From Seison nebaliae (Eukaryota; Rotifera; Pararotatoria; Seisonacea; Seisonidae), in the NCBI GenBank assembly GCA_023231475.1, contig JALJEE010002886.1:1-34193 (forward strand): a DNA stretch of 34,193 nt. Direction: 5' to 3'. This document shows, piece after piece, positions 1-11,500 of the stretch (positions are counted from its first letter, which is position 1; each line of letters starts with the position of its first letter). The notes below the pieces were generated by a model that had not been told where the DNA came from, searched no databases, and saw only the letters and a program-made list of their open reading frames with translations. Position numbers and translations under genes: made by a program.

Positions 1-629
1 CAAGAGAATGAAATTCAAATAACCAAATTGAATGAGAAGATCATCGATGGCAACATGTGTCAGGAAGTGATGAAGAAGAAAATTGAGACGATGGAACAAG
101 ATCTTGTTGAGAAGACGAAATCACTTGGCGATTTCAATGAGAGAAGGAAATTGCATGGTGATTATCGAATGAGACGAATTGAAGAAGAATTTAAACAAAA
201 AACAAATCTTGTTGCAACAACGACATAAACGACTAAATGTTTCACGGTCGAAAGACGAAGAGAATTATAATGTGGACGATATCGAAATTAATACGTCATT
301 AGCAGTTGAGAGGAAGAAGGTGGAATTCCTTCAGTCCAAATGTTAATCAACTGACCGAAGTACATAAGCGATTGGTAAGAGATAATTGTGATTTCAGAAA
401 TGAACTTCCTGCTATCGAGAAACGTTTCCGAAACGCAATGGAACGTGTGAAATTGTTGGAAGTAAATTTGAAGCAAGCGAGAAATGCGTCGATGGCGCAA
501 AAGAAGAAATATCAACAAGAAGTGGAAAGGATTATGGAAGCGGTGAAGAAACGGAATATTGGGAGTGGTTTTCGGATGAATGCGAATATTGTTAAATCAG
601 TTAGAGCGGGACAACATTTACGAAAATAA
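1..629 (+). CDS. Khc: Kinesin-1 heavy chain, C-terminal part (partial, two apparent frameshifts)
   Basis: The reading frame is open from base 1, so the 5' part lies outside the window. The best evidence is the stretch coded by about 330-626. It contains NQLTEVHKRLVRDN, a run of ELP-x-EKR-type coiled coil, a KKYQQEVERI-x-EAV motif, and a tail ending in VRAGQH. All of these match the distal coiled coil and tail of kinesin-1 heavy chain (KIF5/UNC-116), the plus-end-directed microtubule motor. The upstream part (1-290) is charged coiled coil. The frame changes twice, near 195-215 and near 336-345. In both places removing one A from a run (A6 and A3) restores the frame, and no GT-AG intron explains it. 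The autoinhibitory IAK motif of the family reads I-V-K here. The stop is at 627-629 and a poly(A) signal follows. It could be a real gene with homopolymer sequence errors or a young pseudogene. The family call is firm; intactness is not. Confidence 0.8.
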
Positions 630-1017
630 TATTGCTTATCATCATACTCGTTTCATTTAATTTAGTTAATTTCATATTATTCCAAATAACGTGAATATAA
701 TGATGATGGAGGATATAGTGGAAATTAATTCCAACAAATTTAATTTCCCCCCATACAAAACAACAATTTATTTCTATAAAATAAAGTTAATAAAAAAAAT
801 TAAACAATTTCAATAATTTCTTCCTCTATAAGATAATTGTTCGACATCTAAATTTCGAATTGGTGAAAGGAGTTCACTTTTAAGGAGTAGTCGACCCTCT
901 TTTAAGCAAAAAGAAACATATTAACCCTCTTTTCTGAAAAGGGAAAGAAGTTAACCCATTTCCTATAAACAATAAAATTGCTGGTTTTTGGTAAAAAAAG
1001 AATGAAGTAAACCAATT
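630..1017. other. Kinesin 3' UTR and spacer
   Basis: AT-rich DNA without a convincing ORF. It holds the poly(A) signal at 780-785 and then a stretch with loosely repeated TTAACCC/CTTTTaAG words (about 860-960). The left end of the retrotransposon fragment may begin somewhere in here, but I see no clear boundary or target-site duplication. Confidence 0.5.
780..785 (+). terminator. Poly(A) signal for the kinesin gene
   Basis: A canonical AATAAA lies about 150 bases after the kinesin stop codon, within a T/A-rich 3' UTR. Its presence is mild evidence that the kinesin copy is a normal gene end rather than a random fragment. Confidence 0.5.
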
Positions 1018-2100
1018 TTGAAGAAAAAAATTTTGTTAAAAATCGTCAATAGACGTGTGATGATTTCCAAGATCGACAGGAAATATCGACTGCCGAATAT
1101 AGAAATCCGACAGGTATCGAGGATCATCAAATCTTCCAGTGGTGAATTACTAACCAGCCCAAGATGCAAGTTTATAATTGCAATATCAAAAAAAGATATA
1201 CCAACGCTAATGGACCAAAAATTTTGGCCAAATGGGGTCGAAATACGAAACTTCTTCTACAATAACGATACAAAAAGTTTCCAGACGAAAAATATATATG
1301 AACATTTAATAGAAAAGAGTGAAAAGTTCGTTTCATCATCAGAGCAACCTAACTGTAAGTCTTAGGAATGACTGAATCTCGTAACATTAACATTATCAAT
1401 TTCAATTCCCACTGACCTGATGGATTAATCCCATTCCGCCCCAATTGATTTTTCTTTGATATAATTTTGCTACAGGAAGTGTGGTTACTATCCCTTCCTC
1501 AATATCTTCAAAACATCAACTCACATTCAATATTTCTGACACCTGCGGTAGCTCCCAACGGTGACAGTGGAAGAGGTAGATGCTCTCTGGGACTGATCAT
1601 AATGGTCAAGAAGGATTTATATCCGTTTAATTTTCGCATCATTCCTGATCGTATTTGCTCCATTCAGATAGGATCATTGGTCATGTTTAACGTTTATAGC
1701 GATAATATAAACATGCCGTTCCTGATTCGAGAATTATGTAATTTATATAATGAATCTTCTGAGATAGTAGAGAAATCTTGGCTGGTTGGTGGTAGCTTTA
1801 ACTTGTCGTCTACTGATGTCCGCAAGTATATGAATTCGTTTCGTCTGAATCGCTTTACAGATATTGATATGTCTCCATCCTTTTGACACCCATTCCGTTT
1901 TCACATACACTTTCAGATACTATGGGTTATTACGAAACATTTCTCTAACCGATTTTAAAAATTTCATCTCAACATACGATTCCACCTCTAGTCTACCTAT
2001 CAAGCGCGATTCCCTAGATCAATTACGCCTTTTTATTGACACAGGGGATGATAGTAATTTTTTTCCTCTTTTTTCAAGTTTATCCCGACGGGAATTTTAA
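1018..2100 (+). mobile_element. Decayed non-LTR retrotransposon fragment: end of ORF1 plus ORF2 endonuclease
   Basis: Two adjacent reading frames have the ORF1/ORF2 arrangement of a LINE. The first (1018-1365, stop TAG at 1363-1365) has an ORF1-like stretch with WPNGVEIRNF. Two bases later an ATG at 1368 opens ORF2, which reads NINIINFNSH and then DIILLQEVWL, the start of an apurinic-endonuclease domain. Further on come SGRGRCSLGLII, MFNVYSDN and WLVGGSFNLSS, matching the family's G-x-G-G-L, FNVY and GGDFN landmarks, although the Asp of GGDFN is Ser here. The copy is dead: in-frame TGA at 1413-1415 and 1446-1448, and a frameshift near 1880. The frame then runs to TAA at 2098-2100, where it meets the oppositely oriented fragment. 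The clade (Jockey, CR1 or L2-like) cannot be set from this piece. Confidence 0.75.
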
Positions 2101-2740
2101 CTAATAAATAATAATAATAGGGGAAGAAAAATTGTGACTGGAAATAAAATCACGGTCACGAGACAACCGATCCCTCAGATGAATAGGAATAAATGATTCG
2201 AGACTAAAGTTGTCAACGAGTGCTTCCAAATCTTCCATGGAGATGGGATATTGTAAAGCATAATATTGACAGAAAAATTTTGCAGAACTGTTGAATTGTT
2301 CACATTTTGCATATGTCGGATGATGAAAAGAAGATATGTGAATATCGGAAACGAGGGACAAATACCTCTTAACGATTAACAATGGGAAAGAAGGGATGTC
2401 CATTAGACAGAACATAAATGCTCGATTGAAAGGACGTTTATATCCGAGTAAGATGCGGCAGCACCGATTGTATGCTCTATCCATACAATTCATGAACTGT
2501 GTAGAAAATGAGATAAATGCGTGAATTCCATAAAAATCCGTGCAGAATGTACGAAATAGCTGGATTTTCAGTTCGATTGAAAATAGTTTACACCGATGGT
2601 GAAAGGAATAAAACGCTCGGATAAATTTCGATCTAATTTTATCGATTTTTGAGAATAAATAAACTGTGGTCGAGGAACACGTTACACTAACGTTCTGACG
2701 TTTCACTCCATTTGATTTTAGTTAGAGAATCTTTTAAAAT
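2101..2740 (-). mobile_element. Non-LTR retrotransposon fragment: C-terminal end of reverse transcriptase ORF2
   Basis: A 201-codon frame (2706 to 2101) reads as the part of ORF2 after the RT catalytic core. It has a K-I-D-K-I-R-S-K helix, LFRTFCTDFYGIHAF, an AYNRCCRILLGYKRP motif and IPSFPLLIVKRYLSLV. This is the usual thumb/C-terminal pattern of CR1/L2/Jockey-like elements. No YxDD catalytic motif is present, so the copy is 5'-truncated. The frame remains open a few codons upstream of 2706. Its last codons are ATT repeats (plus-strand 2104-2120, TAA/TAAT units), which look like the simple-repeat tail of the element rather than true protein. It faces the endonuclease fragment tail to tail. 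Confidence 0.75.
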
Positions 2741-3373
2741 AAAAAAAAACTATTATCTAGATACAAGCTTAAACTATGCTTCATACTTTTACATTGTAGT
2801 GAAATTCCTTACAAGTTTTTGTTCGTCATCAATTAACATATAGTTTTCGTTGTGTTTTCGCAATTTTATTTTCACAACTAAGATTTCCAATAATTAATTG
2901 GCAATCGATAGGTGGCAAAATTTCGATAAATAAAGCCTGTAAATAATATACCAATTGAATAAACTACACTTCATTTTTTAAGACTATTTGTATAATGAAA
3001 TTTAGAATATGGTAGGAAACGAGTTGGATAGAAAATACCACTTGAAACCCACGGAATCTATTAAGGGGACACTCTGCGGGATAATCATAATCAATTATTT
3101 TATATTTTATTAAATTGAAGTTAAACAAATTAAATTTCTTAAATTTAAATAAAAGATAATGAATGGGACTTAAATCAAAATAAATAGAAAGCAAAGGAGA
3201 AAAATCATAAAACGAATTACCGATGTGGTTAAAAGTTTCCGTATTTGACCCTGACTTTATTGGAAATTGAATTGAGAGCATATTTATATATATATGTAGA
3301 AGGGATCGTTTAGTTTGGAAAGAATAGAACACTAATTGACGAAATTATTTCATGGCTAATAAATGTTATTAGA
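2741..3373. other. AT-rich spacer between the retrotransposon and the SIX gene 3' end
   Basis: No recognisable gene. An open frame of 122 codons on the minus strand (3332-2964) is rich in Phe, Ile, Asn and Leu, as expected from AT-rich sequence, and has no motif I know. Part of this stretch is the 3' flank of the SIX gene. Confidence 0.5.
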
Positions 3374-5577
3374 TTATTGAAGTATAGACTGTAAAGAATA
3401 ATCTCTTAATTGATTTTTATTCTCATCTTTTCTTTTTGATATATTATTCATGATGGACGTTGTTCCATTGGAAGTTGCTGGTAATGGTTGTTTAGACATT
3501 AACGATAACAAATATGAAACATTTTCATTGAAAGATTTCTGATTTGGTTTTTCCTGTTAAAAGTGAAGATTTAGAATTTTACAAATATAATATGAAAATG
3601 AACTTTCTCGTTATTTCCAATTGGTTTCTTTTCATTCAGTTCCTCTGATAATTTCATATGTTTTCTTTTTCCGTTATATTCATGGTTCTTATTGTCACAT
3701 GAATCAGACGAGTCAGATGTGGGAGATGGATGACTACGTTTATTAAACTCATTTGTAATTGATGGTTTTTGATTGATGCTGGTAGAAGATTTGTTATCAA
3801 TAGATTTGAGAATTGCTGAGAAATTTGATGAGATGCCGTTCGTGTTTGAACTGCTTTCAGATTTGTTTAAATCCGTCTTCTCCGATGGAATTATTGTAGG
3901 CAACGGCCAAAATGAAGGTAAACCATTAATTTGATTTATTTTCGAAAGAAAATTACCAATTTGTAAGGAGTCGGAAGTCGAAGAGTCTTGAATATTAGGA
4001 ATATTTAATGTGCCGTTCACTGATGGCATCGATAATTTCATTTTTTCCAAAATATTATCAAATATCTCATTTCTGCAATTCGATTGTAATTTCAACTGAT
4101 TTTGTTGTTGTTGTTGCTGCTGTTGTTGTTGCTGTTGTTGCTGTTGTTGCTGTTGTTGCTGTTGTTGAAATAGTAATTGTGTGGCGAAATGTTTAAGAAT
4201 GTTACTAGTCATCGAAGTTGAATTATCTATTTTCTGATTAGAATCGATTGATAGAGTTTTACCTTCATCGCTTGTTGTCGAAGTAGAAATTTGGTCGACA
4301 TCAATGGATGATGATGTTTGATCATTATCTGTATCATAATCTTTCACAGAATGAGATTCTAACATTTTACTAAACTTCTCGTCATCCAATTCATCATCTT
4401 CATCTTCATCATCAACTTCATCATCAATATCATCTCCAAACATTTCTCCATTATTCTTCATTCTTGTTCCGTTTTCTTTACTCATCTGCCGATGACGTCG
4501 ATGTTTATTCGAATCGAACAATTCTAATGGATAAGAGAATTGCGGATTACATCCATAATTACCATATTGCTTCTTATTTTTTAATGCTGCTGCTCTATCC
4601 CGCTGACGTCGATTTTTGAACCAGTTACCAACTTGTGTGGAAGTGAGTCCAGTCGCTTTTGCTAATTCTTTTTTTTTCTGAGGATTCGGATAGGGGTCTT
4701 GAAGATACCATTCTCTTAAATGTGTTCTGGTACGTTCTTTGAAACAATGAGTCTTCTGTTCGCCATCCCAAATTGTATTTGGCAAAGGGAACTTCTTTCG
4801 GACTCGGTATTTATCAACTGGACCAAGAGGTCTACCACGAATCCTCTCCGCTTCAATGTAATGCGCTTCTAACCACATTGCTTGTAATTTAGCATGAACC
4901 GTCATCGGTTTACTATTCGCATTAGCTGAAGATATTTTATATACATCATTTGGAAATTTATTTTTTTCAATAATCGAATATAATTCCTTAAAATTTCCCG
5001 TATGATAAGCGATAACCGCTCGACAACGTAATACAATGGAATTTTGAAGATATAATCCATTGTATTGAGGAAGAATGGAGAGAAAGTAGAGAAATTGGGC
5101 CAATTTCTCATAACATTCATCTTCTTCTAATTTCCTACAATAATCGATACATTTCTGTTGGGAACCAATTACATTAAACGGCGACTCCACCATCAACTTT
5201 TCCATGTTCTGATTGTTGATTAGAGTCATATTCGTACCATTGTTATTTGTATTATCAAGATTATCGTTAAATTCAGTCAAATTCACTTTCTTCTCATTTT
5301 TAATTAATTCGTTGTGATGATGTGAATCGTTCAAATTAGTTGGAATGGAGATATTGGTCGATTTCGACAATTCTTTCTCTTCGTCATTATGAATAGTTTT
5401 ATTCGACATGATCTCGTTACCGTTAACTGTGTTTGGGACTAATTGTTGTAATAATGTTGTAATATTATTATTAGTTAAGATGTTACTCCAAACATTCATC
5501 GTTGAAGAGAAATCGACAGAAGAAGAATCTAATGTAGTCGTAGTTGAATTAGATGAAGTTAACGATTGTTCATTCAT
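3374..5577 (-). CDS. Six3/6: SIX3/6-family homeobox transcription factor (Optix/Six3/Six6 type)
   Basis: Nuclear DNA-binding regulator; the family patterns anterior head, brain and eye. The model is exons 5577-3604 and 3553-3374, joined by a 50-nt intron (GTTCAT...AACAG), giving 717 aa. The Asn/Thr/Ser-rich N-terminus (1-133) leads into the SIX domain at about 134-265, with [11 protein letters not shown] and [19 protein letters not shown]. The homeodomain follows at about 270-331, beginning [15 protein letters not shown] and containing [12 protein letters not shown] and [17 protein letters not shown], the SIX3/6 signature. An acidic run (about 382-402) and 22 consecutive Gln (471-492) come after. 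About 10 extra residues interrupt the SIX domain at 209-226 (after NKFPND, before HAKLQ). If the intron is not removed, the frame ends at TAA 3571. Splicing adds 59 aa ending LQSILQ. The first ATG was chosen as start; upstream exons cannot be excluded. Confidence 0.93.
4102..4167 (-). repeat. CAA/CAG repeat encoding 22 glutamines
   Basis: On the minus strand this is a mixed CAA/CAG run, largely in CAACAACAG order, coding an uninterrupted polyglutamine tract in the SIX3/6 protein. The mixture of codons should make it more stable than a pure CAG run. Confidence 0.95.
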
Positions 5578-8500
5578 ATTTTATCCATCAATTTCGAATA
5601 AATCTACTTAGAATAAGCAATTCCCAAATAATCCATATATTAGCATTATAATTAGTTATGTTGGTTAACAGAGATACTATTAATTGGAAATCGAAGAAAA
5701 TAATTGGAAATTCAGAAAAAATTGATTGGAGATTCGTATTCGTGCATCAACTAACTGATAACAAAAGAAAAAAGGGGAATCGTCGAAAAAGAAAAGAGAG
5801 AAGGTTGCTTGTCGTTATCGTGTAAATTTCAACCATATACATTACGAGTAACAAGTAGCGAAAAGGCCAATCAAAAATCTAGAATACGAAATAACTTTTC
5901 CGATTTGAACGAATATTTGAAGGATTACTTCAGAGAGGAATAGAAAGAAAACTCAGAACTATATGAATATGAACAACGTCATCTTAATAATAAAACAATA
6001 TACATCCAATACATTAAATTGGTGTAATATAATAAAACTGATTAAATTAAAATTAATACGAAACATTACGAAAATTATTAAAATTTATATTAATTAACAT
6101 TTCTAAATGTTTATCGATTAAACATGTTCAACTTATTTTTGATTGAATAAATAGATAGTTGGGAAAGTAAACTGCTTCAATCAATGTCGTACAAAAATCA
6201 TTTGGTTGGAGAACTGGTTGCCGGATAAATTTTCCATTTGGTATTGATTCATTAATAAGTGGATATAGTGCAATTATTTTACTTGTTTCACTTACACCTT
6301 GAATGAATGATTGAATGGATAGATAGTTGTAGATAAATTATTAAATGAGTTGACAAAATGAAAACAATAGGGTAAGGATAGACGTATCTGATTCGAGGTT
6401 CTTCTACGTTGAGCCTCGAAGTAAGAGAAAAGAAATGTTTCATAATTACATGTTTGACACCCAAAACAACTAATGTGTCTGATGCAAACTTTAGATAAGA
6501 ACTGAAATGTGCCATTTTCCTAATAGTTTCGATAAAGGAATATATCGATATGCAATTGGTTGAATGAACTATAATTGCTGTAATTATTTATTTTGGAAAT
6601 TGATTATATGAATTGATTATATCGAAGAATTGGACGTATGAAAGAAAACTTCCAATATAGTCAAATGAATGTGTCAATTGAAAACAGGAAAAATCATAGA
6701 AATCGATAAGGACCAAATCAAATAGTCTTCTGGTGGGCGGTGAACATGTTATTTAACAATTGAAATTTAAAGTTTGTTGATTATTTCCTGTTGGTTGGGA
6801 AGAAGACGAAGAAGAAGACGCAGAAGAAGAAGCAATTATTTAAGAATTCTCCTATCGATGTTTAAAGGAAATGGAATCGGTTTGAATAATGTCTTGATAA
6901 TGGAGAACATTGAATATAAGTATATGTTATCGTATGAATTAATCGCGGATAAATATGTCATCAGGAGAATGGGTTGAAAGCTCACGAAATACGATATGTC
7001 GTTCTGAAATAAATATGTCACATATTTCGGTAGGATGACAATACGGAATTGTTTTCGAAGAAAATTATGTGCATCTCAAATTCAGTTATCATCACTGATA
7101 TTCTTCATTATTCTCCTCTAAATTATCATTCGCTTATGATGAATGATACATAAACAAACACAACTCAGATCTTGCATACAGATATGCGATCGGCTACATG
7201 TGAATAAGAGACTCATAATAATGTATCGAAATATTTCTTACGGTTTTCATAATTTTTCCTATGCTACATCTCATATGCTCTCATTCGTCTCAATGATTAT
7301 TCGAATAGAAATAATGAGACTTGTCTCAAATTTTGTTCTTCTACGGTTGGCATTCAATTACAGAAGCTACTACAAGAGACGAATCTAGTTCGATAACAAG
7401 TGTGTGTGCAATATTTTCGGGTGGAAAATAACAAATTGACATGATATGAGATTAAACATATAGAATGATAAAAAATGCCAGGTTCATAAATTAATGAAGC
7501 CATCATCATTTTTGGTTGAATCGATGGATCGATCAATAAATAATGAGAAATGATCGTCTTATAATAATCGGTGAATATATATATATAATAATCGACTGCT
7601 CTCCGATATGGAAGTAAGAAGATTGAGAGGAGAATGCATATCCATTGGATAGAATGAAGTTACAAGTAATTAGGAAATCAGAGAACTATGAAGGAAATGA
7701 TATCAACATTCTAATGAATATGTCGAGACGAGGGGAGGAAGAATGCATTCTATTACGTATTTTTGTATGCATATCATTCGAAGAGGATAGTTTTTGTACA
7801 TTAATATCTGCTCAACAAATCCCAGTTAACATTAGAGTTATGTGTTTGATTTAAGAAGTACCACATATACAACTATAATTGAACAGACGATTATGATAAG
7901 TGATCATAATAAGTATCTCTGTTTCCCATACGAGTTAAATATTTCAATTGAATGAGAACTTCGAATAAGCGATTCGTTTCTCACTTTCTTTTCTTCTCAC
8001 ACCAACAAAGAGGAAATGAAAGAGAAGATGTAGAAGAAACATAATTATGAATAATTAATCGAATAATCTCAGAAATTTGAAGTGGCTCGAAGGGAGAATA
8101 GGCAGTCTTGATTCGAACTTTGCTGCCTCCGGAGTCATTTCAAGTCGTGATGTCTTTACTACTGTGTGGCGCCCATTACAGTGGTACTATCAAAAAAAAT
8201 TGGCAGCTTGAGATCTTTCGGCTGCTTCTTTCTCCTACCACTTTGTTTGACTGTGGAACGAGGGTGCTATTGAATGAGGGAGAGAATTCTTATTCGTTCT
8301 ACTTCATAAATTAAGAAGTTTCTTACTGGCATATTGATCACTTGTTCCCTTGTGTCATATCTCTCTATTTTATTTCATTTATACGTCTCTATTCTATGTA
8401 CACATATCATCAATTGATGCTCCACAACTACTTACTTACCAACTTATCTACCAGTATTCAATACGTATTCTAGTTAGTTGGGTGAGCTTGCTTACTTACT

Positions 8501-11500
8501 TATTTACTTATAATCATCAGAATGGAAAGAAATGAGAAATTCATACAAAGAAACGTATAAAAATATATGTTTGATGATGTCTAATAGATATTGAGCAGTT
8601 CACATTACGATTTGCATTTACAGATATAAGAACATAGATCTTTATGGCTGGAGTAATTCTTCTGATTTTCTGCTAATCTTAACATATGGTAATTCGCTAA
8701 AGGCGAATCGGAGATTCTCATCTCATTATTTAGAAATTGCCGTTCCCTCTCATATTTTCACATCATGATCAATTGGTAGTCAATATAGGAAAGTAAGAAG
8801 TTGACGATGAAGAAAGAAAAGGAGATAGAATTCGCATACATATAAATAAATTAAGTTGGAAGCAATAATAGTACTCGTAATTTCAATTTGCAATCAATTA
8901 GCATATAAGTAGTGTCACTCGTAAGCTGTTCTCAGTTTTCGGTCAAAATAATGAAGCTGATCAATCCCCTTTTTTCATTTCTTCACTGTTGGATATCAGC
9001 AGAATCATCTTTCTACTTCTTCACTTAATCATGCGATGAAGAAAACCAAACGAACCTTTCCCTTCCAATTCTCTTCCAACAAATGACAAATGAAATAGTG
9101 GAACTGAATTGCCTAATTGGTCGTTTGACACCAAATTTGAGAACATTGGTAACTCTATATTTGTCTTTCATATTAGAAGTTTCAATAGCAAATAAAGAAG
9201 AACAACAGACATACTCCTAATTCATCTATTGTTTCATTGGAAATTACTGCTATTGGTTTCGATCGTAGCTCGCTTGTATTCTTTACACTTATTCAATGGA
9301 CTAGTTTTCGCAGAAAGGAAGAAGTTGACGAAGTCGAAGGAAACTTTTGACAAAAGATTTCCCCAATAACTTTTTTCTTTACGATTATAATTTCATTTAC
9401 CTTCTTCATTGGCAACCTTTCTTTTCGAAAGTTCGTTTCATTTTCTGATATACTAATGTAATAGACTAACTTCCACCGGATTGAACTTCTTCGCTCATTC
9501 TCTAATTGTTGGAGTCGAAAATGAGACATGCGATTAAACGAATGATTCCTTATTCTGTGCTTTGCCGACAGCCTATCATTGGTGCCCATTTCGTGCATAA
9601 GAACTTTGTCAATAATTTGTCAAAACGTCTTATGATTTGTTAGTAAAGAATGCACAATTATGAATTAATACAATACAATATAATTGTGAAGTCTTGTAAC
9701 AATTGGTTGGAAGAAATTTAAAGAGTCCTCATATTCAAGAAATATTATTACGAGTACTTAGTTGATATACCTTATTTTTGTTTACATAATCCTTGAAACA
9801 ACCATTGAAAGTAATTGTAACAAATAATCTTTGATGAAATTGAAGTTACTTCAATAATGAGATTTAAAACATTTAACCAGTTTTATACCTTTCGAATTGA
9901 AACGTAGGAAATAAGTTCGAATCAGCTAAATAATTCTTTTGCTATTAAATTGTATAAATTTCAAAGAAGATTGTATATGTATTCTGTATAAGCTAGATGG
10001 GAAATGAAATTAAATTCTTTAAAAAAAATTGAAACCGGCTGAAACTTTGATGACTAGTAATTTTCGTTAATATTTTTTAAAGACTTAAACAACATAACTA
10101 TATTTGCCAACTAGTGTTCGCCTTATTAGGAGAGAAGCCATATGGCTAATTGTATAAGTGAAAATATTCTTATTCAAATTCAATTATTTGTTGACCAGAT
10201 TTATAACATAAAGAAAATGGAGATATGGATTGTTTATGGATAGACGGATGGATGGATAGTTTAAGCCCGATACAGATCTTTATTTCTACTCATACATTTC
10301 TCATATTCTAAATGAATTATACATCAATCATTATCAACAACAACAAAAACGATAATAACAACAATACGAAGAGAATGATGAAGATTATAATTCTTGATGC
10401 ATCAAAAAATGGCAAATAATAAGGTGAATTGATGGGGAGAATGATGTATTATAGATAAATTAACGATATGCGTACATCATTGTTTTACTTGAGTTAACAA
10501 GTAATGAACACATTTTCGTCAATTGATTCGCTTTGCACAATAGATTAGAAAAGCTTTCGTCTACTATTAGATTGTACCATTTGAATGAATCGATTCGTTA
10601 AATTCAAAATATTAACAAGCTTCTCATCTTTTCATATTTTTCTTATATTATAAAGGATCTCGATTAACTTTCGAAAGTTTATCATCGTTCTGTGATCCAC
10701 ATTAACTCATCACGACAATTACCATTTGAAGTTTCGTTAATTTATATCGATTCTCTTATATTCAATTACGTCAAAACAAAACTGATTAATTAATTTATCC
10801 GTAAAAATACTTTTTATTAACAAATTATTGATCATCATTATTATTTAGTTTCATCTTCCCTAAATCGAACAACATAGAAGACCGAACTTTACTTATTCGT
10901 CAATTGAAATATGTCGAGATAAATATCATTTAATTGAAGCCGTTATTTATCGTCGAGTTTTTCAATCTGATTTTTATAAGAAATGTGAAGGACGAAATTA
11001 AAGAAAATAGAAAAATTTCGGGAGGAAAATTCATTCAAAATATTTTATGACAACCTCATCGTCAGTAGATGATTTAATTGTTTTTTTGGGAGACGAGAAA
11101 CGAATAATTGAAGTTGAATGAACATAGAGACGGTTTTGTTTTCTTTTTCTCATTCCAATTTATCGATAATGGATGAAAACTCCTCGTCTCATCGAAAATA
11201 TTTCATAAACATTCTACACTTGAAAAGAAGAACTTGTAGATTTGATTGAAAAATCTTTCCGGTCACTCTTGAAATACTTTCTTCGATCAGTCAATTAGAT
11301 GACCAATTAAATCGTTTTACATTTCTCAAATTCTACTCCCATGTTCGTACGAATAGAATTTCACGAATATATTCAATAAAACAGAAACAACTCTTCCACT
11401 TCTTAAACAACGGTAACTCGTGATAAACAAATATTCTAATTTACATGTCTTCAACATATCAAAAAGTTTTACGAATTTTCTAATTCCATTAGATTTTTTT

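Noticed and set aside
2964-3332. 122-codon minus-strand frame
   Set aside because: Phe/Ile/Asn/Leu-rich with no motif, as expected from AT-rich noncoding DNA; no supporting splice structure.
4899-4954. SIX-domain insert as an unspliced intron
   Set aside because: The only GT...AG options are 19-32 nt and break the frame.
8101-8200. Possible tRNA-Ser on the minus strand (anticodon-loop-like CTTGAAA and GTTCGAATC B-box word)
   Set aside because: The T-stem and anticodon stem do not pair, no A-box (TGGCnnAGTGG) is present and the acceptor ends do not match.
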